Assembly: GCA_009785505.1 (NCBI GenBank) | Contig: WQWA01000011.1 | Span: 1 to 49,608 of the forward strand | Direction: 5' to 3' | From: Bacteroidales bacterium | GTDB taxonomy: Bacteria; Bacteroidota; Bacteroidia; Bacteroidales; P3 | Length of the DNA: 49,608 nucleotides | Shown: positions 1 through 9,328 of the stretch, piece by piece | Layout of the letters: every line of letters starts with the position of its first letter | Position numbering within the stretch: the stretch's first letter is position 1 | The notes under the pieces: model-generated | What the model was told of the DNA's origin: nothing | What the model saw: only the letters and a program-made list of their open reading frames with translations | The model's database searches: none | Translations under genes and position numbers: made by a program

Positions 1-115
1 ACGAGTTTTTGGCTACTGTCCAAACATTTTTTCTGCGGCCAAACTGACCTTTGGTCAATTTCAATGCTTTTTTTCTACGTGCCCTTGCGGCAACGACATT
101 TACTGATCTTGGCAT
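1..115 (-). CDS. rplT: 50S ribosomal protein L20, N-terminal part (cut by window edge)
   Basis: Only the first 38 codons are in the window; the gene continues past position 1. The translation begins [16 protein letters not shown] and continues with [19 protein letters not shown], which matches the very basic N-terminus of ribosomal protein L20. L20 binds 23S rRNA early in assembly of the large subunit. The gene lies directly downstream of rpmI on the same strand, the usual rpmI-rplT order, so the two are probably cotranscribed. The 115-bp spacer between them carries a perfect 28-bp palindrome. The start is the ATG at 115, preceded by an A-rich leader. Confidence 0.95.
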   Translation of the reverse strand, partial: MPRSVNVVAARARRKKALKLTKGQFGRRKNVWTVAKNS

Positions 116-193
116 GTTTTTTTTTGTTTTTTTTCTGTTGAGTGTCCCGTTTCAAGGGGAACTTTACCGGACTCAACGAGAGGTTAATACTCA

Positions 194-221
194 GTAGATA
201 CGCAATGCATTGCGTATCTAC
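194..221. repeat. 28-bp palindromic repeat, copy a (perfect)
   Basis: Every base from 194 to 221 pairs with its partner about a centre between 207 and 208; each arm is GTAGATACGCAATG. It lies in the rpmI-rplT spacer and would form a hairpin in the transcript. Copies of the same width occur at 521-548, 11290-11317, 20709-20736, 32815-32842 and, decayed, 34193-34220. Confidence 0.85.
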
Positions 222-230
222 CCATTCGGG

Positions 231-425
231 TTAAACACAAAGCATGAGCCTTACATTTTTCACATCTGAAGGGTCAACGATCGTGCTGTACGTCAAATTA
301 CGTTTGCGTTTTGTTGATTTTTTAGTCAAAATGTGACTTTTGTAAGCATGCTTGCGCTTGATTTTTCCCGTACCGGTGAAAGAAAAGCGTTTCTTTGCAG
401 CCGATTTTGTTTTCATCTTAGGCAT
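231..425 (-). CDS. rpmI: 50S ribosomal protein L35
   Basis: A 64-residue basic protein beginning [20 protein letters not shown], with the L35 pattern [10 protein letters not shown] and [15 protein letters not shown]35 is a small structural protein of the large ribosomal subunit. The frame is open further upstream, to an ATG at 482, but L35 proteins start at MPKMK, so the ATG at 425 is chosen. A promoter element lies at 479-487, leaving a leader of roughly 45 nt. The usual upstream partner infC is not here; it lies about 27 kb away next to thrS, so this pair is expressed from its own promoter. Confidence 0.95.
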   Translation of the reverse strand: MPKMKTKSAAKKRFSFTGTGKIKRKHAYKSHILTKKSTKRKRNLTYSTIVDPSDVKNVRLMLCV

Positions 426-478
426 TTGCTTAACGATTTTTTTTGTTTTGTTTTTAACATTTTCCCTTTTTAGGGGGT

Positions 479-487
479 GCAAAGATA
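479..487 (-). promoter_or_regulatory. Promoter (-7 element) for rpmI-rplT
   Basis: TATCTTTGC on the minus strand matches the Bacteroidota -7 consensus TAnnTTTG, about 54 nt before the rpmI ATG. It supports independent transcription of this ribosomal pair. Confidence 0.6.
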
Positions 488-520
488 CGAAAAAAAAATG
501 ATAATTACAAATTTTTTTAG

Positions 521-548
521 GTAGGGGTCGAAAATTTTCGATCCCTAC
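521..548. repeat. 28-bp palindromic repeat, copy b
   Basis: A 28-bp palindrome with arms GTAGGGGTCGAAAA and TTTTCGATCCCTAC; one position is G opposite T. It ends two bases from the stop codon of the rhodanese lipoprotein gene, so it may serve as its transcript-end hairpin. Confidence 0.75.
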
Positions 549-550
549 AG

Positions 551-1255
551 TTAATGTCGGTAGGCATGCTCAATATTTGCTCCGATAAATCTAAGAATCT
601 GCCTACTTTCAGTATCTAGATCGAGATTTTCTGCATATTCGAGAACTTGAGCGTAATTAGCATAAATTGCAGCGTTATCCGCCCTTGCTCCGGCAACAAC
701 GAAACCTACAAGCATAAGTACTTGCTCTCGAGAAAAAGGATCTGCTTGCCGCATTGCTTCAATAAAAAGTGCGATGTCCTCTTGGAATACATGCATAATT
801 TTAGAACCTACGGCCGTACTCTCGGCAGTTGCCCAAAGGTCAAACAACGCAATCAATTCCACCGAATTCCTTGGTAAATCGGTAACTATGCCGAATGGCC
901 AATCATCGAGCCCACCGAAATCGTAAACATTCGTAAAGCCCAAGAGGGCTAGCCTTTGAGCGGCATCGGCACTTCGGAGACCTCTTTGACAATATACTAG
1001 AATGACGATGTTTTTATCCGAAATCTCATTTGCCGCACGATGCGTGATTTCGTCATGGGGGATACATATTGCGCCGGGTATATGCCCTTGAGCAAATTCT
1101 CTAAGCGAACGCGCATCGACAATTACAAAATTGTCAAGCGTATTCATCATGGTGTGTGCTTGTCCAGCGGATATTGTTGTAACGGACGGCGATGCACAGC
1201 TAGCAGGAAGGCTTGCTGCAACTAATAACATAAAAGAGCAGATGATTTTTTTCAT
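551..1255 (-). CDS. Rhodanese-domain lipoprotein
   Basis: About 234 residues. The N-terminus [20 protein letters not shown] is a lipoprotein signal peptide with lipobox PASC, so the protein should be lipidated and sit in the envelope. A rhodanese domain covers roughly residues 25-125: it shows [17 protein letters not shown] and the active-site loop CQRGLRS, whose cysteine would carry a persulfide, so the domain looks catalytically intact. The following 110 residues are helical and not recognised. Rhodaneses transfer sulfane sulfur; the physiological substrate cannot be told from the sequence. The frame stays open upstream to 1324, but the ATG at 1255 is chosen because it places the signal peptide at the N-terminus and lies below the promoter at 1288-1296. 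Confidence 0.85.
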   Translation of the reverse strand: MKKIICSFMLLVAASLPASCASPSVTTISAGQAHTMMNTLDNFVIVDARSLREFAQGHIPGAICIPHDEITHRAANEISDKNIVILVYCQRGLRSADAAQRLALLGFTNVYDFGGLDDWPFGIVTDLPRNSVELIALFDLWATAESTAVGSKIMHVFQEDIALFIEAMRQADPFSREQVLMLVGFVVAGARADNAAIYANYAQVLEYAENLDLDTESRQILRFIGANIEHAYRH

Positions 1256-1287
1256 TTTTTTTTGTGGATATTTAACTGTTCGATACA

Positions 1288-1296
1288 GCAAAGATA
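1288..1296 (-). promoter_or_regulatory. Promoter (-7 element) for rhodanese lipoprotein
   Basis: TATCTTTGC on the minus strand, 33 nt before the chosen ATG at 1255. Any start upstream of it would lie outside the transcript, which supports the start choice. Confidence 0.55.
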
Positions 1297-1350
1297 CAAA
1301 TTTTGTCGGTAACTTCAAGTCCAAAATTTGCTTTTTTTGAGATTTTTTTG

Positions 1351-1359
1351 TACCTTTGC
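1351..1359 (+). promoter_or_regulatory. Promoter (-7 element) for the M23-merR-lgt-divIC operon
   Basis: TACCTTTGC ends 9 nt before the ATG at 1368. Transcription would begin only a few bases before the start codon, giving an almost leaderless mRNA. Confidence 0.6.
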
Positions 1360-1367
1360 AGAATTAT

Positions 1368-2339
1368 ATGGCAAAAAAAGCAAAATACATTTTTGATTTT
1401 CGTACACTATCGGTAAAGGAAGAGCGAACGAGCAAAAAAGAAATTTTCAAAAAAATTTTCTCTTTTGTATCTGCGATTATTGTTTTGTTTACTATGGCTG
1501 TATTTTTCACGGTTCACATCTTGGAATCTCCGGAAGAACGTCGATTGAGACGCGATTTGGAACAAGCTCGGTTTCAATATAGCCAGTTAGATAGAAGGAT
1601 TGAATTTCTTTCTCAGGTTTTGATGGACATCCAAACGCGTGACGAAAATCTGTATCGCATTATCTTTGAAGCTGAGCCGCCAACAAGAAATCCACTCCTA
1701 TTAGGTGGTGAAACCCACGAGTTATTTCGAGAGAATTCAATGGCTGATGTAATCATTAACACTTCTGTTCGAATTGATGATTTGATGACACGTATGTACT
1801 CACAGTCTATCTCGTTTGATGATGTTTACGAAATGGCAAGAAACAGAGAAGCTATGCTTGCTTCTATGCCTGCAATTCTCCCTGTAAACCTGCACCGGAC
1901 ACGGCTAGTTTCAGGATTCGGACCCAGAATAGATCCTATTTTTCGAACTCGCCGAATGCATCAAGGAGTTGACTTTGCCGGACCACTCAATACGCCCATT
2001 TATGCCACCGGAAGCGGTGTTGTAACAATATCAGGATCAGCCCCGCGTGGTTATGGCGGTTATGGAACTATGGTTAAGATCGATCATGGGTTCGGATTTC
2101 AAACCTTGTATGGACACTTGAACCGAGTAAATGTTAGAGTAGGACAGCGAGTCAATCGAGGCGATGTTATCGGATTTATGGGAACCACAGGTCGTTCGGT
2201 TGGAGTCCACCTACATTACGAGGTGTGGCGTCACGGTGAAAGAGTCAATCCTGTGTTCTTCTTTTTCCAAGATATAACCCCGGAAGAATATTTAGAAATT
2301 CTCGAAAGAGCCAGCGAAGTCAATCAAATGATGTCGTAA
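1368..2339 (+). CDS. Membrane-anchored M23 (LytM-type) metallopeptidase
   Basis: 323 residues. A cytoplasmic basic N-terminus is followed by one membrane segment (about residues 30-52), a coiled-coil stretch (55-100), and a C-terminal M23 domain. The zinc-site motifs are visible: HQGVDFAGP (H and D ligands), HGFGFQTLYGHL, and HLHYEVW. The domain therefore looks active, probably as a DD- or endopeptidase cleaving peptidoglycan cross-bridges, or as an activator of another hydrolase. The frame opens at a TTG at 1356 inside the promoter, so the ATG at 1368 is taken. It heads a tight cluster with merR (2 bp gap), lgt and a DivIC-like gene, which suggests a shared envelope or division role. Confidence 0.9.
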   Translation: MAKKAKYIFDFRTLSVKEERTSKKEIFKKIFSFVSAIIVLFTMAVFFTVHILESPEERRLRRDLEQARFQYSQLDRRIEFLSQVLMDIQTRDENLYRIIFEAEPPTRNPLLLGGETHELFRENSMADVIINTSVRIDDLMTRMYSQSISFDDVYEMARNREAMLASMPAILPVNLHRTRLVSGFGPRIDPIFRTRRMHQGVDFAGPLNTPIYATGSGVVTISGSAPRGYGGYGTMVKIDHGFGFQTLYGHLNRVNVRVGQRVNRGDVIGFMGTTGRSVGVHLHYEVWRHGERVNPVFFFFQDITPEEYLEILERASEVNQMMS

Positions 2340-2341
2340 TT

Positions 2342-2665
2342 ATGGAATCCGCAAAAATGTTCTATACCATTGGTGAAGTTGCCGATATGTTTAAGGTTAA
2401 CACGTCGCTGATTCGCTTTTGGGAAAAGGAATTTGATGTGATCAAGCCGCAACGGAACAAAAAGGGAAATCGATTATTTACGGTGTCGGATGTGGATTAT
2501 TTTCATCAGATTTATCACTTGGTTAAAGAACAAGGCTTTACATTGCAAGGGGCTAAAGACCGCTTAAAATCTAAGATTTCGGAAGACACAGATGCAAAAT
2601 TTGAAGCTATAAAAACACTCAAACACATAAAAACATTTTTGCTGGACTTAAAAGAAAACCTGTAA
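2342..2665 (+). CDS. MerR-family transcriptional regulator
   Basis: 107 residues with an N-terminal winged helix-turn-helix of the MerR type: FYTIGEVADMFKVNTSLIRFWE, then NRLFTVSDVDYFHQIYHLVKEQGFTLQGAK. After the DNA-binding part there is only a short helical tail, with no cysteine-based metal site and no large effector domain. It begins two bases after the M23 stop and is probably cotranslated with it. The regulator's target is not evident; local autoregulation of the envelope operon is an inference. Confidence 0.88.
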   Translation: MESAKMFYTIGEVADMFKVNTSLIRFWEKEFDVIKPQRNKKGNRLFTVSDVDYFHQIYHLVKEQGFTLQGAKDRLKSKISEDTDAKFEAIKTLKHIKTFLLDLKENL

Positions 2666-2666
2666 T

Positions 2667-3497
2667 ATGCTCATCAATTCAATCATTTGGGACTTTGATC
2701 CTGTAGCATTTTCCATTTTTGGGCGTGAAATTCGCTGGTATGGGCTGATGTTTGCCACAGGATTTGCATTCACGTTTTGGCTGTGTTTGTGGATGATGAA
2801 AAGAGAAAAAAGTGACGTAACCATTCCTGACACTTTGTTGTTTTACTTGGCAATTGCCACGATTGTCGGTGCACGTTTGGGACATTGTTTTTTCTATGAA
2901 CCGGCACACTACTTGGCAAATCCTATCGAAATCTTCAAAGTGTGGAGAGGCGGATTAGCCAGCCATGGTGCGGCAATTGGAATCTTAATAGCGTTGTATT
3001 TTGCAGCAAAAAAACATAAAAAATCGTTTTGGTACATGACCGATAGGGTTGTGATTTTTGTAGCCATAACGGGCGTTTTAGTGCGTTTAGGAAATTTGTT
3101 TAATTCCGAAATTTACGGACATGAAACCACATTGCCTTGGGGATTTATTTTTGTACGAGCCGGCGAAACAGTTGCAAAACATCCGACACAACTTTATGAA
3201 GCATTGAGTTATCTCGTTATTTTCGCAGGCTTGCTGGGATATTACATCAAACAAAATTACAAGCCCAAAGAAGGCGTTTTATTCGGAAGTTTTCTGATTT
3301 TGTTGTTTGGTGCACGTTTTGCTATAGAATCTATCAAAAATGTGCAGGTAGGCTTTGAAGAATACATGTTGTTGAATATGGGACAGCTTCTCAGTATTCC
3401 TTTTATCTTAGCAGGAATTGTGATTTTGTGGTTGGCGATAAAAAACAAACTTCCCAATTTTCCGAAACCCAAAACCGTTCCTGCCAAAAAGCGTTAG
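2667..3497 (+). CDS. lgt: Prolipoprotein diacylglyceryl transferase
   Basis: 276 residues with about seven membrane segments. Lgt transfers diacylglycerol from phosphatidylglycerol to the lipobox cysteine of prolipoproteins in the inner membrane. Recognisable motifs are IRWYGLMF near the N-terminus, GGLASHGAAIG (catalytic HG region), RLGNLFNSEIYG (the Lgt signature) and HPTQLYEAL. The length is normal. It starts one base after the merR stop. Substrates in this window include the lipoproteins at 551-1255 and 4691-6235. Confidence 0.95.
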   Translation: MLINSIIWDFDPVAFSIFGREIRWYGLMFATGFAFTFWLCLWMMKREKSDVTIPDTLLFYLAIATIVGARLGHCFFYEPAHYLANPIEIFKVWRGGLASHGAAIGILIALYFAAKKHKKSFWYMTDRVVIFVAITGVLVRLGNLFNSEIYGHETTLPWGFIFVRAGETVAKHPTQLYEALSYLVIFAGLLGYYIKQNYKPKEGVLFGSFLILLFGARFAIESIKNVQVGFEEYMLLNMGQLLSIPFILAGIVILWLAIKNKLPNFPKPKTVPAKKR

Positions 3498-3500
3498 ATC

Positions 3501-3812
3501 ATGAATTTTTTGTCGAACTTTAAAAAGCATCCGTACTTCAAGTATTTGACCAATAAATATGTCATAACGTTGATTGTGTTCGCTGTTTGGGTAACTTTTT
3601 TTGGTTCGAATAATTTATTGTCTCAATGGAAATTACGCCAGCAACTCAAAGAACGCAGAGCTGAACGCGAGTATTATCGTCGTGAAATAGAAACTAACCG
3701 ACGAAATATCTATTTTTTAGATAACGATTTGGAGCATTTGGAACGAATTGCACGTGAACAATTTCTAATGAAACGAGACAACGAAGATATTTTCATTTTT
3801 ATCGAACAATAA
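3501..3812 (+). CDS. DivIC/FtsB-family septum formation initiator
   Basis: 103 residues: a short cytoplasmic tail, one membrane segment (about residues 22-38, VITLIVFAVWVTFFG), then a long coiled coil (43-85) and a short C-terminal part beginning LERIAREQFLMKRDNEDIF. That layout, with the conserved A-R-E-x-F/Y-x-M-K-x-x-x-E segment, is typical of the DivIC/FtsB family, which forms the divisome subcomplex with FtsL and FtsQ/DivIB. It follows lgt by 3 bp and closes the operon. Confidence 0.85.
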   Translation: MNFLSNFKKHPYFKYLTNKYVITLIVFAVWVTFFGSNNLLSQWKLRQQLKERRAEREYYRREIETNRRNIYFLDNDLEHLERIAREQFLMKRDNEDIFIFIEQ

Positions 3813-3838
3813 AACTTTGCCAATTCAAAAATATTCGA

Positions 3839-4678
3839 ATGAAGAAACTTATAAAGATTGTGTGCACGGTTGCGCTGCTTTCAACCGCTCAAAATGCATC
3901 CGGACAACCTGGAGTGCCGATTGTGGAATGGGACGATTTCCCCGCAGTTACAGTATTCACGGGTGTTAACTTTCAGGTATCTCTGAACAGAATATGGCGA
4001 TTTGAGCCATTTGTAGAAGTGGGGCAACACGCCCAATTTTTTAGAGGAGAATGGTATCGCCAAATTTTTTGGCAAACCAATGTTTCATCGCTAAGTCATT
4101 ACAATCCGGCTATGTTTAAACGCAGTACAAGTCTTAGATTTGGAACAGATTTTCGGATAACAGCGAACGATCATATCAGAGTGCTTTGTCATTACAGAAT
4201 GCCAATTGCAGGTGGAAGGATGCGTGCAGACGAATTTGTGTTTTTGTTAGGCTATGTTCGCAAACAAGATTTGACGGCAAGAATGAGCATGGATTTCTCC
4301 ATTTCGTACGGAATATTAGGCTCACGCCGTCTAATGAATAACCGCAATGTGTCTCTTGGGGGCTATAACTTTACTTCATTAGAGGCAGGGGTTAGGCTGA
4401 ATTACAACATAACCCCAAATCTCAAATTAAATTTCTGTGTTAGATATTTAGCCAAGTTGGAAGATGTATCTCGCAGTACGCAGATAGAAGGGATAGAACG
4501 AACAACACGCAATATAATTACAGCCTCTGTTGGCTTGCACTACCGAATCCCGTTATCCGTCAATGATCGACCACAAAACCATACATTACAGTGTCCTCCC
4601 GGACAAAGGAATTGGGGTGGCCCATCAACCGAATTTAATCACCCGAATGCTCCACGTGCTCGTGGCAGAAACCGATAA
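3839..4678 (+). CDS. Predicted outer-membrane beta-barrel protein
   Basis: 279 residues beginning MKKLIKIVCTVALLSTAQNASGQ, a cleavable signal peptide. The mature part alternates polar and aromatic residues in many short strands (for example RFGTDFRIT, LRFGTDF, AGVRLNYNITPNLKLNFCVRYLAKL, ASVGLHYRIPL), as expected of a transmembrane beta-barrel. The tail (about residues 240-279) is hydrophilic and rich in N, P and R. No specific family is recognised. It lies 26 bp after the DivIC-like gene and may share its transcript. Confidence 0.7.
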   Translation: MKKLIKIVCTVALLSTAQNASGQPGVPIVEWDDFPAVTVFTGVNFQVSLNRIWRFEPFVEVGQHAQFFRGEWYRQIFWQTNVSSLSHYNPAMFKRSTSLRFGTDFRITANDHIRVLCHYRMPIAGGRMRADEFVFLLGYVRKQDLTARMSMDFSISYGILGSRRLMNNRNVSLGGYNFTSLEAGVRLNYNITPNLKLNFCVRYLAKLEDVSRSTQIEGIERTTRNIITASVGLHYRIPLSVNDRPQNHTLQCPPGQRNWGGPSTEFNHPNAPRARGRNR

Positions 4679-4690
4679 AAACAAATTGTG

Positions 4691-6235
4691 ATGAAAAAAA
4701 TAATCAAACTTTTAATTTTACCGCTATTGGTGTTGGCATTTGTTTCTTGCGACTTTCGCGATGGAGAAAGCAATGTTTTAGAAGTAACATTGGAGCAGGC
4801 TTCGGCTAATTTGAATGTTGGGGATACTTTGCTATTGTTGGCGGTCATGATTCCTGCCGATGTAGCTAACCCGCACGTAACTTGGTCGAGCAGTAATGAT
4901 ACTGTTGCGACTGTCAGTAGTGCAGGGATTATTACTGCCGTTTCTCCCGGTAGTTCCGTTATTACTGTGAGAACGCAAGATGGTGGACACACAGCCACGA
5001 GTACTATAATGGTGAATGCTGTTTCTTCCAACTTTATTCCCGTAACAGATATTACGGGTGTTCCTACAACTGCAATAGCCGGTACACCACTTGAGCTTAC
5101 CGGTACCGTAGTCCCGAGTAATGCAACCAATCAGATCATTGTTTGGAGTGTTTATGAAGCAGGTACTACCGGAGCGAGCCTTAGCGGTGATACACTCAAT
5201 ACAACTTCGGCAGGCTCTGTGATTGTTCGTGCCACTATTACAAATGGTGCCACAGAGACTATGGATTATACGCAAGATTTTACGATTACGGCTACTCCTG
5301 CCTTTGTTCCCGTAACAGATATTACGGGTGTTCCTACAACTGCAACAGTCGGTAGCGCGCTTACACTTACTGGTACAGTAGTTCCGAGCAATGCGACCAA
5401 TCAGACCATAGTTTGGAGTGTTCAAAACGCCGGTGCTACCGGGGCGAGCCTTAGCGGTGATACCCTTATTACAACTTCGACAGGCTCTGTGATTGTTCGT
5501 GCGACTATTGTAAACGGTGCAACAGCGACTACGGATTATACACAAGATTTTACGATTACGGTTAATATGCCTATAACAGGTTGTAATAATAACACCCCGG
5601 GTTGGGGTACGAGTTTAGGTACTATAAGTTGGGGGACTATTGGGAGCACAAACGTCGAAAGTGGAACGACCACAGTTCCAGGTACTGGCGACAGACCTAC
5701 CCAAGTTTGGTCGGGTGCTGTTTTTGCTTCGGCTTGCCAAGATAGAACTACTTTTTCAGGCGGTACGGCAGGTAATTTCAATGCCGATTGTCGTCGTGCT
5801 GAGACAGAACTTACGGGTCACTTTTTTTCGTGGTGTGCTGTGATGCGTTTTGCGGATGTACTTTGTCCAGGCGATTGGAGAGTTCCAACACACCAAGATT
5901 TTATTAATTTGGATTTGAATTTGGGTGGTAATGGTCAAAATCGTGCGATGTCAGATGTAAACGGTGGTATTGTAAATGGCTTTACCATCGACGAACAACT
6001 CCAGTGGTACACTTCTGCCACAGGTTCCCCCTCAAATCCTGAGATTGGTGGTATTTGGGGTGGTGCTCGGTTTACTGGTTTGGAAATCACCCCCGCGGGT
6101 TGGAACTCGTTCTACTGGTCCTCTACCGAGGTATCCTCTACCGGTGCACACAACCTGGACTTCGGTGGAGCCCACGTGAACCTGAAGTTCAGTCATAATA
6201 AGGCTTTGGGGTTTGCACTCCGCTGTGTTCGTTAG
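4691..6235 (+). CDS. Lipoprotein with Ig-like repeats and one FISUMP domain
   Basis: 514 residues. MKKIIKLLILPLLVLAFVSC is a lipoprotein signal with lipobox FVSC. A BIG2-type Ig-like domain follows (about residues 25-110; VTWSSSNDTVATVSSAGIIT). Two 90-residue tandem repeats then start with PVTDITGVPTTA at DNA 5033 and 5303. The C-terminal ~215 residues (DNA 5582-6232) form a FISUMP domain: CNNNTPGWG, NADCRR, FSWCAVMRF, DWRVPTHQDF, FYWSSTE and LGFALRCVR at the end. The same domain is repeated many times in the giant ORF at 41049. The start is the ATG at 4691; a GTG one codon earlier is also possible. A surface lectin or adhesin role is plausible but not shown. Confidence 0.88.
   Translation: MKKIIKLLILPLLVLAFVSCDFRDGESNVLEVTLEQASANLNVGDTLLLLAVMIPADVANPHVTWSSSNDTVATVSSAGIITAVSPGSSVITVRTQDGGHTATSTIMVNAVSSNFIPVTDITGVPTTAIAGTPLELTGTVVPSNATNQIIVWSVYEAGTTGASLSGDTLNTTSAGSVIVRATITNGATETMDYTQDFTITATPAFVPVTDITGVPTTATVGSALTLTGTVVPSNATNQTIVWSVQNAGATGASLSGDTLITTSTGSVIVRATIVNGATATTDYTQDFTITVNMPITGCNNNTPGWGTSLGTISWGTIGSTNVESGTTTVPGTGDRPTQVWSGAVFASACQDRTTFSGGTAGNFNADCRRAETELTGHFFSWCAVMRFADVLCPGDWRVPTHQDFINLDLNLGGNGQNRAMSDVNGGIVNGFTIDEQLQWYTSATGSPSNPEIGGIWGGARFTGLEITPAGWNSFYWSSTEVSSTGAHNLDFGGAHVNLKFSHNKALGFALRCVR
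5033..5572 (+). repeat. Two tandem 270-bp repeats coding Ig-like modules
   Basis: Units 5033-5302 and 5303-5572 are in frame (90 codons each) and share long identical stretches, for example CGTAACAGATATTACGGGTG at 5041 and 5311. The divergence is small, so the duplication is fairly recent. Confidence 0.85.
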
Positions 6236-6255
6236 GATTTTGGAACTTTTTTCAG

Positions 6256-6306
6256 AAGTTATCAACAAAATCGCCAATTTACTAACAAATTTATACGAAA
6301 ATCGGG
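6256..6306 (+). repeat. 51-bp dispersed repeat, copy 1
   Basis: Begins AAGTTATCAACAAAA and ends TATACGAAAATCGG. A diverged copy is found in the opposite orientation at 34240-34288. It lies in the 236-bp spacer between the FISUMP lipoprotein gene and eno. The TTATCAACA core resembles a DnaA-box-like word, but no function is established. Confidence 0.6.
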
Positions 6307-6375
6307 ATTTCAATACTGCATCACTGCAATAGAAAGAACGGCAACAACCCTACTCGTCCAGAAAATAGTTATTGA

Positions 6376-7761
<1,386 letters not shown>

Positions 7762-7793
7762 TAATTTATCAGATATAAACAAAGCAAAACACC

Positions 7794-8636
7794 ATGAAAA
7801 AGTTTCTAATAACTGCAACTTTTGCTATTGCGGCAATTTGCGTACAAGCACAATTCTCCATAGGCTTCAAAGGAGGATTCAATTTAACAAATGTTTCGTT
7901 TGAATTAGATGAAGCAGTACATCTCTACGATGGCGAGATGCCGGAATTTAGATTCACACCTGGCTTTCAGGTTGGATTGGTAGCTGATTTCGGCATTAGC
8001 GAATCGTTTTCTATCCAGCCGGGTATCTTGTTTTCAAGACAAGGCGGACGTGCGCAATGGACAGACTGGGAAAGAGATTCTTGGGGGTCTGGCAACTGGG
8101 AAGAATGGAGGTATAGACAGATGATAAGTCTTAACTATATTCAAATCCCAATCAATGTGCAATATAAATTGCCTTTGGGTCGCAATGCGTCTTTCATACT
8201 GCAAGCCGGTCCTTATGTTGGTTTTGCAATAGGTGGAAAACATATTTTTGAATTCGAGGAAAAAGGACGTATGTTGCTGGGCGAAACAGCACGCGAGTGG
8301 GATAGGAGTGGAGGAGAGTTCATGAGAATAAAATTTGGAAGCGACAATATTTCATTAGAGGATGGCGATGGTCTAATTTTTAGACGCCTTGATTTCGGCG
8401 TCGGATTTGGGCTTGGTGCTCAGGTGGGTAGTTTTCAAATAAGAGCGGGTTATAATCTCGGATTGAGAAATTTTATGAATCAATTTGAATTTGAAGATTG
8501 GGATACAGGAGAAATAGTTACTACGAGCGATAATTCAATAAGAAATAGCGGTATTACGCTTTCCGTAACTTACTTGTTTGGCGCCAACCGTGCTGGCAGA
8601 GGTGGTAGAGGCGGTAGCGGACGCCGCGTATGGTAG
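7794..8636 (+). CDS. PorT-like outer-membrane beta-barrel protein
   Basis: 280 residues with signal peptide MKKFLITATFAIAAICVQAQ. The mature protein opens FSIGFKGGFNLTNVSF, a pattern common in the PorT / outer-membrane beta-barrel family of Bacteroidota, followed by alternating strands (FQVGLVADFGIS, SIQPGILFSRQGG, ASFILQAGPYVGFAIGG, IRAGYNLGLRNF). The end (NRAGRGGRGGSGRRVW) is a basic Gly/Arg tail, unusual for a barrel, in which the last residue is normally aromatic; here it is W. The molecular role is unknown. tsaB begins 7 bp after its stop. Confidence 0.75.
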   Translation: MKKFLITATFAIAAICVQAQFSIGFKGGFNLTNVSFELDEAVHLYDGEMPEFRFTPGFQVGLVADFGISESFSIQPGILFSRQGGRAQWTDWERDSWGSGNWEEWRYRQMISLNYIQIPINVQYKLPLGRNASFILQAGPYVGFAIGGKHIFEFEEKGRMLLGETAREWDRSGGEFMRIKFGSDNISLEDGDGLIFRRLDFGVGFGLGAQVGSFQIRAGYNLGLRNFMNQFEFEDWDTGEIVTTSDNSIRNSGITLSVTYLFGANRAGRGGRGGSGRRVW

Positions 8637-8643
8637 TGCAATT

Positions 8644-9327
8644 GTGGTTTTACTTATTGAAACTTCTACGCCGACTTGTTCCGTGTCTTTGTCAAGAGGC
8701 ACGGAACTTTTGGCATCTCGAGAAAATCACGAAGGGCTTTCACACGCAGCTTTGACAGCAGTTTTTGTTGAAGAAGTGATGAAAGAAGCCGGTGTGAAGC
8801 TAGAAGATTTAGACGCTGTTGCGATTAGCAAAGGTCCCGGTTCTTACACGGGTTTGCGTATCGGAGTGTCTGTCGCCAAAGGACTTTGTTATGCGTTGAA
8901 CAAGCCACTGATTGCCGTGAGTTCGTTGCAAGCATTGGCACAAACGGCAGCAAAACATTACAGCAAAAATCATGTGTTTATTCCGATGATTGATGCTCGG
9001 CGTATGGAAGTTTATTCTGCGGTTTATAATTCAAAAGGCGAGTGTTTACGTGATGTTCAAGCAGATATTATTGACGAAAATTCGTATGCCGATTTTACAG
9101 AACAACCGATTATTTTGCTGGGTGACGGAGCAAAAAAATGCGAAGAAATTTTTAAGAATAATCAGCAAATCCGCATCGACGAAACACTGAAATTTTCTGC
9201 AAAAAATATGATTTCACTTGCTCAAGCTGCTTTTGAAAACAAGGATTTTGTAGATGTCGCATATTTTGAGCCGTTTTATTTAAAAGATTTTATTGCAGGA
9301 AAACCGAGTGTGAAAGGGTTGAGATAA
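8644..9327 (+). CDS. tsaB: tRNA threonylcarbamoyladenosine biosynthesis protein TsaB
   Basis: 227 residues. TsaB is the non-catalytic partner of TsaD in making t6A at position 37 of ANN-decoding tRNAs. Motifs of the ASKHA fold are IETSTPTCSVSLS at the N-terminus, HAALTAVFVEEV, and AISKGPGSYTGLRIGVSVAKGL. The frame is open back to 8578 inside the upstream gene, but the conserved N-terminus starts at VLLIETS, so a GTG start at 8644 is chosen. That gives the family's usual length and a 7-bp gap. The tail ending DFIAGKPSVKGLR is normal for Bacteroidota TsaB. Confidence 0.93.
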   Translation: MVLLIETSTPTCSVSLSRGTELLASRENHEGLSHAALTAVFVEEVMKEAGVKLEDLDAVAISKGPGSYTGLRIGVSVAKGLCYALNKPLIAVSSLQALAQTAAKHYSKNHVFIPMIDARRMEVYSAVYNSKGECLRDVQADIIDENSYADFTEQPIILLGDGAKKCEEIFKNNQQIRIDETLKFSAKNMISLAQAAFENKDFVDVAYFEPFYLKDFIAGKPSVKGLR

Positions 9328-9328
9328 A

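Noticed and set aside
4832-5545. A cysteine- and arginine-rich minus-strand frame of 237 codons inside the lipoprotein gene
   Set aside because: Its repeats mirror the plus-strand Ig-like repeats; no promoter and no recognisable family.
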